Origin: Diplocarpon mali
Taxonomy: Eukaryota; Ascomycota; Leotiomycetes; Helotiales; Drepanopezizaceae
Length of the DNA stretch: 64,000 nucleotides
Reading direction: 5' to 3'
Assembly (NCBI GenBank): GCA_024741835.1
Contig: JAENRP010000006.1
Span: 187,379 to 251,378 of the forward strand
Shown here one piece after another: positions 14,472 to 25,957 of the stretch (its first letter is position 1; the number at the start of each line of letters is the position of its first letter). Both the position numbers and the translations under genes were made by a program. The notes under the pieces are model-generated. The model was not told the origin of the DNA, searched no databases, and saw only the letters and a list, made by a program, of their open reading frames with translations.

Positions 14472-15214
14472 AGATAAGATCGGCGAAGGATGTAAAATAC
14501 CCATGGTGGTCCAGCTCTGGATCAGCTTCTGCGACGAGACTATGGCTGTCTTTCAAAAGTTTGTATAACACTTAACCCCACTCAGTTCTCTTCAAACCTC
14601 GTTTTATATTTGGCGTTGTAGAGCGAAAAGGTGTTATTGCGGATACTGTAAAATATTCAAGTAAAAACGAGTCAAATATTGCATTGTGCGGCACATTGCC
14701 ACACATTTATTCCTGCTGCTGTATAACCTCTAAATCGTGAAAACTTGATTTTTCATCCCTGCGACCTATGGGGCCATCAAATAGCGAAGACACGTCTGAA
14801 GTACCCTCCAAAAAAATAGCCCCTGGCGAAAAGCCCAGAGACTGAAATACTAAAGATTCAATATCAGTTCACAATATTTCAAGGTTTTCTGAACGCCTCC
14901 GTTTCCGAGCCAGTGTCACGTGTGCCAACCACCCCCACCAAACCGATCGCCTGCAAAACAACAAGGACCGATCCTACATTTTAACTACCCCGCTATTTTC
15001 TCTCTCTCTCCTCTCTTTCTTCAACGCCGGACTAAAGGAACCTTCGTCCTCGAACTGACCCATCACAGTTCTCCGTAAGCAGCCAATACGATCCGCATCT
15101 TGCGCCTTAGAAGAGATCTCTCCTCAGCTTTCCGCCCCGCCTAGTCAACGCTGACACCATAATTGGCAGACTTGTTGTTTTCGCACTGCTTATCGCACAT
15201 AACACATCTTCATC
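14472..15214. other. HSP60 3' region and cofilin promoter
   Basis: Non-coding. It holds the HSP60 3' UTR, then a pyrimidine-rich promoter before cofilin. No ORF of interest. Confidence 0.6.
14996..15022 (+). promoter_or_regulatory. CT-rich promoter element upstream of cofilin
   Basis: An almost pure C/T run of about 27 bases lies roughly 190 bases before the cofilin ATG. Such runs just before the transcription start are common in highly expressed filamentous-fungal genes. Its role here is inferred. Confidence 0.5.
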
Positions 15215-16044
15215 ATGGTAGGCATATTCAGCCCCAATATTCGGTGAGAGTAACTTACTAAATAAAAGCGTTTCTATAGTCACAATCAGGGTCAGTCGCA
15301 CATGACCCCTCCATTCCACAATACATACTTGAGGCAGATAAAAGCCAGAGACTGCGGTCGCTCTTCTTTCGCCAATGCTTTCGGGCGCTATAAATCTATA
15401 TTTCAGGATCTTTGAGGCGCAATGTTTACTGATTTCGTGGTGGAATAGTGCCCAGGTAGCGCCCGAGTGCATCAGTGTCTTCAACGATCTGAAGCTCGCC
15501 AAGAAGATCAAGTTCATCATCTATAAGTTGTCAGACGACTACAAGCAAATCGAGGTTGAGGAGTCTAGCGAGGACGGCGATTGGGATACTTTCCGTGAGA
15601 AGCTCGTCAATGCTCAAAGCAAGAGCAAAAATGTAAGGCGGACTTCTTAAACATGAGAAGCGCTCACTGATACACGTAACAGGGAAAGCTTGGCAAGGGC
15701 CCAAGATACGCCGTCTACGACTTCAATTACGACCTGTCATCTGGTGAAGGAACAAGGTACGGCTATAAACTTGAAATGAATAGTCCGCAATTGACAGAAG
15801 AAATAGAAGCAAGATTACATTCATCGCATGGTCGCCAGATGATGCCGGAATCCAGGTATGTCACGGCAAGTAGTCTCTAAGCTACCAAAATCTAAGAACC
15901 GTACAGCCTAAGATGATCTATGCATCTTCCAAGGACGCTCTTAAGCGCGCGCTGAATGGAATTGCCACGGAATTCCAAGCAAACGACGAAGACGACATCG
16001 AGTACCAGTCCGTCCTCAACAAGGTCAGCAAGGGCTTGGCTTAA
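15215..16044 (+). CDS. cof1: cofilin / actin-depolymerising factor
   Basis: Six exons: 15215-15217 (just the ATG), 15280-15290, 15449-15632, 15683-15756, 15807-15855 and 15907-16044, giving 152 residues. The protein is a single ADF-H domain. It starts [20 protein letters not shown] and includes [51 protein letters not shown] and [12 protein letters not shown], the long actin-binding helix. Cofilin severs and depolymerises ADP-actin filaments. The exon 2/3 join is the least sure: a donor four bases later with an acceptor at 15458 also keeps frame, but the chosen pair restores the family's GAxVAPECI start. All other junctions are unambiguous. Confidence 0.93.
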
Positions 16045-16457
16045 GCAGATTTCACCCAGTACAGCCAAAGATATTTCCTCATGATGTCGCGATGACCGAA
16101 GGATGGATGTGGGTGGACAGGCAGGGAGGATACGTGTTTCATAAGGTGCGGGTGCGCTCACTCTGTTGCCTAGCGAAGATGTGATCGATATGCATAGTAG
16201 GGCGATTGATTCAGATCCTGCTTTTCAGTCAGGCCTTTCCTTCTCTTTTCACTCCCTTTCGTAGGACGCAGGTCTGAATAGTCACGATCGTGTGTGAAAT
16301 GGGCTGCGACAACAGATATGGAGATATCAAGAGCTACGTCTTGACATTCTAGCTCGACAGGCTTTGGACGAACAGACTGGTCATTTCGAAATTTCCACTT
16401 GACAATAACAACTCTGCTCTTGATACGCCAAATTTTCCATTCTCTACTTCCATACAA
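16045..16457. other. convergent 3' region between cofilin and GET5
   Basis: About 410 bases without a gene, holding the two converging 3' ends. Nothing else was seen. Confidence 0.6.
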
Positions 16458-17116
16458 TCACATACGCTCCCGAGCGTCTTTGAACACACCCCAGATCCTC
16501 TCTCCTTCCTTCTCATCCTTCAACCTCTGCATCAGAAAGCCCTTCAAGTCCGCCCAAAACTCTGGTGTATCAAGCACCTCATTCCCGCTCCCCATAGGCT
16601 GTTGCACCTTCGGTTCAACCTCCTCACTTCCACTCCGCTTCAACGCCGCCGCTCCCCCAATGACCATAACTCCAAACTCAACCTTGTCATCTTCCTCCCC
16701 CACAAAATCCTTCAGTACCTTACTGTCCGGCGTTGGTTTCTTGTTAAACAGCAGCCTGATTTTTGACACCGGGATAGATGTCTGTGCGGAGAGCGTCTCT
16801 TTCAGATTGAGGACAGAGGTGCTCAGGGTTTGAGAAGCGAGCGTTACGTCGAGAGGCGGATTGCGCAGAGATTTGAGATTTACGGAGAGAGGGCGCTCAG
16901 TACCAGGATTGAGTTTGATCTTTTTGCTCATTGGACGTTGCATTTTAGGGAGTATATACTGGAGAGGAATTAGTAGGATAGAGGATTTTTGGAAAGCATT
17001 CTTACGGCGCTGCGCGCAGGATATGTCTTTGGGTCCTCGACATGGTCTGCTGTAAGTTTGTTTGGTCTTGTATCGAGAGTTGTGAGAAATGATTTGGCGA
17101 ATGAAAGTTCTGTCAT
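16458..17116 (-). CDS. get5: Get5/Mdy2-like ubiquitin-like protein of the GET pathway
   Basis: Two minus-strand exons, 17116-17006 and 16958-16458, with a 47-nt intron, give 203 residues. Exon 1 encodes MTELSFAKSFLTTLDTRP and a segment running DHVEDPKTYPARSA into YILPKMQRPM, the conserved N-terminal region of fungal homologues that in Get5 binds Get4. A ubiquitin-like fold follows at about 55-125 (VNLKSLRNPPLDVTL, SKIRLLFNKKPTPDSKVLKD). The C-terminal part (about 155-203) is helical and likely the dimerisation region. With Get4 and Sgt2 it hands tail-anchored proteins to Get3 in the cytosol. A model starting at the internal Met (16943) would lose the Get4-binding part. It is divergent from NOP2, with 241 bases between the ATGs. 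Confidence 0.85.
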
Positions 17117-17357
17117 GTTTCTAGCTCCGAGTTCCTGAAGAAAGGTTTTGAAGTTACCTGCTAATCCAAGTATGGATCTTTGAATACACAGAAGAGGGTC
17201 GAACTTCTGAGCCTTGGCAAAAGCTAATCGATAAGCAGGCTAGAGTGCCACTAGGCCTTATCTAAATTTCCTTCCAAAAAAGTTCCCCGAGCGTCATTCC
17301 CAGAAATTTTCTTTGGCACAACACCTCACTCATTAGCTCCCGAAAACTAATTTCACG
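17117..17357. promoter_or_regulatory. divergent promoter GET5 / NOP2
   Basis: The 241 bases between the two divergent start codons must hold both promoters and leaders. No specific motif was recognised. Confidence 0.5.
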
Positions 17358-19541
17358 ATGGGTGTCGGACGCCGTATGAAGAAGCAGGGATTGCCTGAGC
17401 CACTCGACGAAGCCCATTTCACAAACTTGAAGCGCAAAGCTGGAATGTCAGTATCGGAGTCCCGAGCAGAGAGTCTACAGTACGCGAGCTCGAAGAAGAG
17501 ACGGACGAGCACTGGCGAGAAGATACGGAAAAATGGCGCGGGCAAGGAGTCTGCGAAAAAGAAGAGTGCAAACGGCGTTGGGCTCCCTCCACAGAAATCT
17601 GTGCCGAAGAAATCGAAAAAGACTGTCGGAGTTCCACTTTCGAATTCCGATGAGGATATGGAGGCAGCTGACTCGGACGAGCTAATTGGCGATGAGCTTG
17701 ACGATTTGAATGCCAAAGGAGGACTTGCAGATGATTTCTTGGACTCAGGAAGCGAGGTCTACGATTCCGAGGAGGATCACAAGACGAGAGCTATGTTCTC
17801 TGAGGATGAGGATGAGTCGGATGCGGAAGAGAAGTTGACGGCTGCAAATATTGCTGGTCTGACGAGGAAATTGGATGAGCAAATCGCAGATGAGGCCGCG
17901 GACGCTCAAGCTGAATTGGAAGAAACTGCATTACGGACGAATATTTCTAGTGAGCGACCACATATTCTGGACGATTATGATTCCGATGAAGAAGCGGGAC
18001 CCAAGAAGAATGACTTACTGGCTCCTGATCTGCAACTCCTGCGGACAAGAATTAACGATACTGTACGAGTTCTGGATGACTTCTCCAATTTATGTGAGGA
18101 GGGGAGGTCTAGAACAGAATATACGGCGCAATTGATCAAGGATATCTGTGCGTACTACGGATACTCCGAGTACTTGGCCGAAAAATTATTCAATCTCTTC
18201 CCACCGAAGGAGGCATTTGCCTTCTTCGAGGCCAATGAAACGCACCGGCCTGTCGTTATCCGTACCAATACTCTTAGAACCCACAGACGGGATCTCGCAC
18301 AAGCACTCATTAATCGTGGTGTCGTCCTCGAGCCCGTCGGGAAATGGTCAAAGATCGGTCTCCAAATCTTTGAAAGCGCTGTTCCTCTCGGAGCTACCCC
18401 CGAATATCTCGCAGGTCACTACATCTTGCAAGCCGCCTCTTCTTTCCTCCCGGTCATGGCTCTCGCTCCTCAAGAAAACGAGCGAGTCCTCGATATGGCC
18501 GCCGCCCCTGGCGGAAAAACAACCCACATCGCAGCCCTGATGAAGAACACCGGCTGTATCTTCGCAAACGATAGCAACAAATCCCGTGCTAAGGGTCTCA
18601 TCGGTAACATCCACCGTCTCGGCGCAAAGAACACCATCGTTTGCAACTACGACGCCCGTGAATTTCCCAAAGTTATAGGTGGATTCGACCGTGTGCTGCT
18701 CGATGCTCCCTGCTCAGGGACCGGAGTCATCGCCAAAGACCCCAGCGTCAAGACCAACAAGACCGAGAAGGATTTCCTTATGCTGCCTCACATGCAAAAG
18801 CAGCTTCTGCTCGCAGCCATCGATTCTGTAGACCACGCCAGCAAGACAGGCGGATATGTTATATATTCTACGTGTTCCGTGACAGTCGAGGAAAATGAAG
18901 GGGTCGTTCAATACGCGCTCTCCAAGCGACCCAACGTTAAGCTCGTCGAAACCGGCCTCGTGTTTGGCAAAGCAGGCTTCACCGCCTACATGGGCAAGAA
19001 CTTTAGTAAATCTATGAGCATGACTCGCCGCTACTACCCGCATGCTTACAACGTGGACGGTTTCTTTGTCTCAAAATTCAAGAAGACGGGTCCATCCCCT
19101 AAAAACAATGGCAACGTAAAGGTGGAGAACGATGATCTAGAGCTGGTGGATCGACGGCCTATTCCGGAAACGGAGAATGAAGACGCTTTTGGTGGCTTTG
19201 AGGACGAAGAGGATGAGGAGTTCATTGAGAGAGCGAAGAAGAGTGCATTGAGAAGGAAGGGCGTGGATCCGAAAGCGCATCGCAGTGATAAAATTAAGAA
19301 GGATGAGAAAACAACTGAAGCTGTGGAAACCCCTGCAGTTGAAAAGTCAGTTGCAGAGGAGATATCTGCGCCGAAAACAAATGGCGAAGTCGAGAAGTCT
19401 AAGAAGAAGACGGGGAAGGCTAAACCGGCCACTGAGGAAGGTATGGAGACCAGGGAAATTCCTGTGGTGGAAAGAGTAAACGGCAATGCAGAGAAGCAGA
19501 AGAAGAAAGACAAGAAGAAGAAAGCTAGGAAGAGCATTTAA
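17358..19541 (+). CDS. nop2: Nop2, 25S/28S rRNA (cytosine-5) methyltransferase
   Basis: Single exon, 727 residues. A basic/acidic N-terminus (MGVGRRMKKQGLPEPLD, then Asp/Glu-rich stretches) precedes the NOL1/NOP2/Sun domain at about 260-590. Visible motifs are the SAM site LDMAAAPGGKTTHIA (about 378), the DAPCSGTGVIAKDP motif with Cys452, and the TCSV motif with Cys506; these are the two cysteines used in m5C catalysis. The family end YYPHAYNVDGFFVSKFKK follows. The last 130 residues are Lys/Glu-rich and probably nucleolar. The yeast orthologue methylates 25S rRNA and is essential for 60S maturation. Long reverse-strand ORFs across it are composition shadows. Confidence 0.97.
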   Translation: MGVGRRMKKQGLPEPLDEAHFTNLKRKAGMSVSESRAESLQYASSKKRRTSTGEKIRKNGAGKESAKKKSANGVGLPPQKSVPKKSKKTVGVPLSNSDEDMEAADSDELIGDELDDLNAKGGLADDFLDSGSEVYDSEEDHKTRAMFSEDEDESDAEEKLTAANIAGLTRKLDEQIADEAADAQAELEETALRTNISSERPHILDDYDSDEEAGPKKNDLLAPDLQLLRTRINDTVRVLDDFSNLCEEGRSRTEYTAQLIKDICAYYGYSEYLAEKLFNLFPPKEAFAFFEANETHRPVVIRTNTLRTHRRDLAQALINRGVVLEPVGKWSKIGLQIFESAVPLGATPEYLAGHYILQAASSFLPVMALAPQENERVLDMAAAPGGKTTHIAALMKNTGCIFANDSNKSRAKGLIGNIHRLGAKNTIVCNYDAREFPKVIGGFDRVLLDAPCSGTGVIAKDPSVKTNKTEKDFLMLPHMQKQLLLAAIDSVDHASKTGGYVIYSTCSVTVEENEGVVQYALSKRPNVKLVETGLVFGKAGFTAYMGKNFSKSMSMTRRYYPHAYNVDGFFVSKFKKTGPSPKNNGNVKVENDDLELVDRRPIPETENEDAFGGFEDEEDEEFIERAKKSALRRKGVDPKAHRSDKIKKDEKTTEAVETPAVEKSVAEEISAPKTNGEVEKSKKKTGKAKPATEEGMETREIPVVERVNGNAEKQKKKDKKKKARKSI

Positions 19542-21748
19542 TTTGATGCAGCTTAGTTTGTATGCATTTGACGGTGTTCTAGAGCTTAGGTGTTGCTGCA
19601 TGTCTTCTGTTTAGTAAGAACTAGCTCTTCAACCATCTATCTGAGGTTGTCTAAAACAACTTTGCTATTCTCTATGCTCTGCTGTTATTTTTATCCCTAT
19701 TGCTCAGATCTTGTGATAACGCACCTGACACATCCAGGTATCTTAGTTGAGCGGATGCTTGTTTGGGATGTGGTAATGTTGCTGGATTTTTGTCTCAGTC
19801 CACTTTTTATCTGTGAATAATTTGACTTTTTTTAGCTGGCGCATCAACTGTATTATTCATTTTGCGCTTCAACTTTAGTATTCAAATTTGACTATTAGGT
19901 ACTTACAAGCATATACCAGCACTTTCGTCCAGAGGTATAATTTTTTCTCGTTTGTTGGATATAAGTCTAGGTAGTCTTTCCGTCCTCTTACTATTGTTGC
20001 ATTCTCCAATCATGCAACCATGCTATAATGCTACGCTCTATGTAATGATTTTTCCTTCCTTTTGATATGCTTTATAAGTTCTAAACTGTATAGCATAAGC
20101 GGACGACGCTATACTGTATTTATATATGAAGAGGGACTAGTATAAAAACTTCTTATATATTTACTTTTGAGCCTGGTATACCTGTGACTCCTAATTCCTT
20201 AGACAAGAGTCTAACCTATACCTTAATCGATAGTCATTCCTTCTAGGCCTTAGGCGAGTATATTCTTAGAAGGTGCCTTGATAAATAGACTTGCCTTAGG
20301 TTCTCTATTCTAAGACAAGCCATTTATGCTAATAGTAGCTATTTATTTGATTATATCAAGCGTTTTACTAGGGAGACGACGACTCAACACTTGTACGCGG
20401 TGTCTCCTACGAACCTGCAGATTCTTTAAAGAGTCTGTAAAACCGAGATTGCTTCCTTTCGACTACGAAATAATCAAACCCTAAGTCGAATCAAGCTAGT
20501 AATTTTAAAAGTTTTAGAATGAAAAAAATTTCATATCACCTCTTTTATAAATACCTATTACTTTTAACCTTCACTTATATACTCTAGTATTGTTTAAATA
20601 TATACCTACGATTAAAGGAAAGCATTAATAAGCGATATAAAGGAGAAAAAGTCAGATTATAGTATATAAGGAGGAAGGAGAAGGATACTTCTTAAATAAT
20701 TTTCCGTTTAAGAGTCAATAAGAAGGTTAATAATCAAGAGCTGCCGCAGATTAGTAAGACGCTTAATATAATTAAATATATAGCTGCTATTAGCGGAAAG
20801 GGCTTATACTAGAATAGGGAACCTAAAGCGACTCTAAGTGTTGCTATAAAAGCATGTCTGAGTATGATAAATAGAATTATAGAGGTCTCTTACTAGAAAA
20901 CTTATGAATCTAAAGATCATAATAAGTTCAAAAGCCCTTGAAGCTTCTGGATACCTATTGGATAACATGACTTATATATAAGCTGATAAAGATTCAGTCA
21001 CCGATAAATACTACTATTAAGATTATTCTCATGATTGTCATTTTTACTACTTTCATCATTACCATTGATATTATCAGTTTCAGCCTTCACTTAACATGGA
21101 AGCACATTATAGGATTTCGGACCCTGATAAAAAAAATATACCAACACTCTTTATCAAGTGCTAGATTTTGCAGGTGAGCTTTTGTATATTCTTACAATAT
21201 TCCATTAGATTGATAATAGTAGTATCATATTTATAAGGTTGTACTTCAGTCATACGATCAAAGGTTTGACTTGAAGTTCAAACGTGCATTTGAATCTTTC
21301 AGGGGATTTAAAAATGAAGTGAGACATATTATAATGCATGGCTCCTTCAGCTGATACAGCCAGGTGAATTTTCCAAAAATTAAGCAGCATATATTATTCA
21401 CTCTAATTGCCACGAACCATTAGGGTGTTTTCGTGCGCTAACAAAAGCAAGCTCTACCCCTTTTTGTCTCGGTAATTTAACCGAAAAGCTTACCCCTACC
21501 TTGTTATGATTCGAAAACACCAAACTTTGGCGTCGAAAACGAAATAATCTTACTGAGTGTTGAGCTAGTGGCTCAGCGTATGACTCACCTAGTGTTTTCA
21601 TCAAGGTCAGCTCCTTGAGATGATGCTCCAGGAACACGACCTGACGTAACAAGACACGTCGCAACCAAGTAGGTACATGCAGCTCCCGCTTTCCCTTTCA
21701 TCCATAAGCGACAAAAGAGCTGATAAAAGGGTGTGATAGATCGCGATC
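19542..21748. repeat. AT-rich, gene-free block, RIP-like
   Basis: From about 19820 to 21420 the sequence is strongly AT-rich, with many TATA/TAATA words, few CpG and stops in all frames. This is the look of a repeat mutated by RIP. A translated stretch near 20605-20760 is Arg/Lys-rich and interrupted by TAA codons (possibly former CAA). It might be a transposase DNA-binding relic, but I could not name a family. The 270 bases after NOP2 are its 3' region and the last 300 the promoter of the next gene. Confidence 0.45.
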
Positions 21749-24023
21749 ATGGCCACCCTGGGCACAACCATCGTGCTCCCTCCTCTCCCTGCGAAGACAA
21801 CGAGCGCAATGAAGGTAAGCATGCATATGGTTCTTGGACAAACACATGGCTACGAAGTCTTCAGCACCCTAGCAGTCTATTTGCGATAGATTATTTCAGC
21901 TCCCCTGTTCTGTCAATTCTTTTAATACCATCAGTCCCTCCTACACTGTCAATTCCCTGAAAGTATGCGCTGTGGCCGCAAACCTACGAGCTTGCTCAAG
22001 GCCAACAGCACCATACCATGCTCCTCGAGACCAGGTATGCGACCAGCGAGTATTCCTCTATCTGCCTTGACGAAATATTACTCAATCTCCATGATCAAGT
22101 TTCGCGCTGGCAACACCTCCCAGTCACCAATAAGCTTGCTTACACTCTACCTCATCAATATATCATGGCCCTGTCTCCGTACCCCATTTATTTCACTCTT
22201 AAAGACTCAAGTCGTTCTGCGACGCTATAACGTGTTCTACTTCTCACTTTCTCGCCTTCAAGGTTGCTAAGGATCACATTCTCAAGATGAGAATCAGGTC
22301 GCATCAAGCACGAGGTACAATCTACACTCCTCAAGTTCCTGTATATTCAGTCACTTTCCAAAATCTGAGCACCTTACTTTCCCGTTCAAAGCATACGCCT
22401 CCAAAATCTCACTGATTGCATCTCCCAAACATAACAGGTCTGGAGATGAATTTCCTGTGTGAGTGTCCCGACTCTCACTCTCATATGACCCCAAAGCTAC
22501 AACCATCGAGTGATCTCTCATTCCGGTGCTCCTGCCATGGGCAGAATAGATGCACCATCATTTCTTGTTAATGATCGCAAGATCGCTCTATGGAGGACAG
22601 GAATAATGGCGTAAAGATCTTCTTATGAATTTGCGTGCAAGGTTCTCCTAAGCACGACCACCTGCGGCACAAATATTACAGGGTTGCTCAGACTCAGATT
22701 CTCCTTCTCTGAAAGTTACTTTCCCCCAAACACAATTGCGGCTTGGAAAAGCCGTGGGCTACGAGTATTACAGGCCGGTGCTATGTTCTGTATTCGAGCC
22801 GAGCAGCCAGCATGGCATGAGCAAGTGTATCATACATTATATACGGTCCCAGCCTTTTCGGTCCTGAAAGACACCATCATCACCAAGCTCATAAGAATCG
22901 CGGAAATTTCGGAAAACTGTACTGACTCAAGGCAGAGGATATCAAGCGGCCCTGCGGTTCGAGCGCTCGTCATCAAGTCGACTTGCTTGAGCAACATTCC
23001 CAAGTTTGGTGTGGCGGCGGACATCAAGCATATCGAGGCGGCCTGGGGCGAGACGAGAGGCGTTGTGCAGCCAACGAAGTGTGTCCACTGTTCTCTCGGA
23101 GATGGGCCCTTCGAGCAATGTGTCCGTGTGGCAGGAGAGTTTGGCGATGGTTGTACAAATTGCCATGTTCGGGGAGAAGCCGGTCACTGTTCGCACGCGA
23201 GTAGGCTTTCCAAGATACCCTCTTTTTTTCCCCCCTGGCATTAGGCCCGGTGTCGGATTGTTCATTTGAACTGACATGGCTTCTAGATGGCGGCATCACG
23301 ACGGAAAAAGGCCTGGTTCGTGACAAGCGCCGTCGCTTTCACGACGCAGTGATGGCTCTTGCGCCGGGCCACCGACAGGCTTGGGTAAGCTCCCTTCCGA
23401 GCACTGCACGAAGAATCGATATCGTCGGTGCCGATGAAGCAGTTCGCCGCGTCGATCCCGAGAACGAGATTGTACAGGCCTACGTCTCTACTATTGATGC
23501 TCAGATCGAGATATTCCCGGCCCATGGTCCGCTGATGGTCGCTCTCACTCGCCTGAAGCAAGACCTGAAGACAGATAATCGGGTAGTTGAACATTGCAGG
23601 AAAACAGAGTGTCTTTCATTGCTGACCTGGGACCAGTATCAAAAGGTTATCGCCGACGACGAGCTTCTCCGTATCCACCTCAGCGACCGCGATCTGCTCT
23701 GGACCAACGTCAAGACCCATCCTCTGTACCGGTCCTTCGAGCCCCAGAGAAAGACTCTTGCGCGCCAAATCGTCAAGCAGATGATGGATAGGCGTTACAC
23801 CTACTTCGTTGGTTGTGCCATGAACGAATCCCCCACCGATGCGTTCATCCGCCAGTACATTGCTGAGACGGAGAGCTGTATGCGCCTACCGGCCTGCTAC
23901 CCCAAGGAAAACCCCACGTTTCGCTGGGCTTCGGCTACTGCTGGTGGTATTGACGCTACTGACAAGCACAACCGCAAGGCGTGCAAGGAGATTGCAAAGG
24001 GTGTGCGCGATGCGAAGGTCTGA
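21749..24023 (+). CDS. DUF3716-like Cys-rich fungal protein (5' exons uncertain)
   Basis: Exon 1 (21749-21814) encodes MATLGTTIVLPPLPAKTTSA. Exon 2 starts at 21964 in phase (YALWPQTYELAQGQQHH). Middle exons between 22080 and 22770 are unresolved. The 3' part is firm: coding up to 23200, an 86-nt intron, then 23287-24023. It contains CVHCSLGDGPFEQC, GCTNCHVRGEAGHC, a paired-cysteine block like fungal DUF3716, possibly zinc-binding. After it come about 245 residues, mainly helical, with DEAVRRVDPENEIVQAY and DAQIEIFPAHGPLM, which I do not recognise. Lineage-specific fungal proteins of this kind have no known role. Confidence 0.5.
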
Positions 24024-24768
24024 ATGATGGGCCGGCCAGTGGTACGGCTTTGGGATGTAGTCTTTGGTCACAAGCAGTTGTTTGGCTTCTCAGAAACACC
24101 ACAGGATCATTCAAGGGCCAGCCGAGTGCGAAAGGGTCGAGAGTCTAACACGTTTTTAGACTATTGAAATGATGCTCTGTGAGATTTAAGCAGCAAATAT
24201 TTGCCCACCTTGGAGCCGTGACGATCTACGTACCGTTGCGAAGGATAGAATGTCGCAGCTTGGAAGTTTCAATTTGCGTTTCTACCATGGGCCCTGATGC
24301 GAATTACCGACATCTTGGTTCATGGAAAGATGCCCACTGCTCTCCAAGATATACACAAAATACCAAGCAAAGCCCAGCGCCGTTGCCATCGGCTGCGAAT
24401 AGCATCAAAAATCTCCCTCGCCCCCACCGGCCTCGCTATCCACGGTGTACTGAGATCATCGGAGAGACTAAATTTATGAAGATTGTAGCTTGTTATTCAT
24501 ATGAAACCATAGCATGCAAATCAATGGAGGCACTGACGGTGGTGTTGGATGTTTTGGCCCAGAATTTTGATCCTTCGAAGGAAGAGGTGACGCCTAAGCT
24601 TTCCAGCAGTTTTTCACCGACCAAAGGCATATAAAGCGCTGAAAAAGCCCGCTACCCTAATTTTCTGATTTGATCGCCAAAGATCATCGGTCCCCATTTC
24701 GATCATTCAATCGTAAATTCATAATTATCCTAAATTGTGTATCGTAATCGCATATCTTGTGGTCTCTC
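24024..24768. other. intergenic 3' region
   Basis: No supported gene between the converging DUF3716-like gene and LIF1. The 151-codon plus ORF here lacks family features. Confidence 0.5.
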
Positions 24769-25957
24769 TCAGAGCTCGTCATCCTCGTCCTCTGTCTCCG
24801 ATTCTTCATTGGCCGGTGCTGGAGCTTTCGCCGCCAACCTTGTAAATGAGAATTCGCGTTTCGGAGGCGTATTCGTTGCTTCCGGTGTACGATTTTCCCT
24901 GGTGGTGTGGCTGCATTCGGCTGGTTTTGCTTTCTCGAATGTTTTTTTTTGTGGCGGAGCAAGATCTTCATCCTCCTCGCTCTCTAATGCAGTTTCTTCG
25001 TCCGTATTAGAGTCATCTTGACGCTTTTCTCCATCATAGTCAGCCGGTTCGGTTTCGTTGTCGATTTCCATCTTGACGAAATCGTTATTCGAATCTTCGT
25101 CCTCTGCAGCCTCACTGGTCTTTCTTTTGCCCTTTCGAGAGGCACCCGCAGGCTGCGAGCGTAGAGCCAGCCTTGTTGGCCCGATTGTCTCTACCGCCCT
25201 TGGGTCGACATTGGATGTGTGTAGGAGTCGCTGCTGGTCGCGAATTTTTAGCTTCTTCTCATTGAGAAGCAGCGAGAACTTCTCCAAGAGCTGGGTTTCG
25301 TTTTGGTTCTTCAGAGTGGCCATTTCTGCAAGGCTTTGCTCCAACTTCTTGATTAGTGCATCTTTCTCGTCGAGCTTCGACTTCGATGCGGACAGTTCTT
25401 GTACCAGACTGTTTTTTGCTTCAATGGCAATCCCACACCATTCGAATAGATCAATAGCTCCAGGATCTTCGGAAAGAGATATGGAACCGAGTTTTTGCTG
25501 TTCGCGTCAGCCTAGACACCCTGTGAAGTACAAGTATGTCGTACCGTGATGCCCTCAATATTTCTTTGTATGATGATGGTGATTTTCGCATCGACTCTTG
25601 CCACTGCCTCAATGTCTTCCGCTACGGCAACTGAGACGCCGTCTAAGTCTATCCCAAGTAACACAGATAGCAATACGGTTTCCCATTCTGCTTGATCGAT
25701 TGTTTTGCTCCTCAGCTCGGAGGTTTGATTATGCTTCACTAATTACGGAGATTAATTGGAATGCATGAAACTTAAGTTCTGGAATTGGGCCACACCGGAA
25801 GATCTGGAGCCTTACATTCGACCGAGAATAAGCTCTCATTTTCCGTACCGATCAACTTCAAATCCAGGTGGTGACGGCCGGCAGAAGAAACGTGTAACAG
25901 TATGTATTCATCATGGTTGACAAGAGGTATTCGGAGAACGACTGGCACAGCGGGCAT
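24769..25957 (-). CDS. lif1: Lif1/XRCC4-like DNA ligase IV cofactor
   Basis: Minus-strand exons 25957-25816, 25738-25545 and 25497-24769 join in phase to 354 residues. The first 110 residues form the XRCC4 head (VVLRIPLVNHDEYILLHVS, HHLDLKLIGTENESLFSVEL). A coiled coil follows at about 135-205 (KSKLDEKDALIKKLEQSLAE, LLEKFSLLLNEKKLKIRDQ). A basic RKGKRK patch and a very acidic tail ending EDEDDEL come last. This is the order of XRCC4/Lif1, which dimerises through the coiled coil and holds DNA ligase IV in non-homologous end joining. Identification rests on head motifs plus architecture. The gene is divergent from BFA1. Confidence 0.82.

Noticed and set aside
20378..20412. GGAGAC...GTCTCC inverted repeat in the AT-rich block as a transposon end
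   Set aside because: Only six bases long with no target duplication or partner copy; chance is likely.
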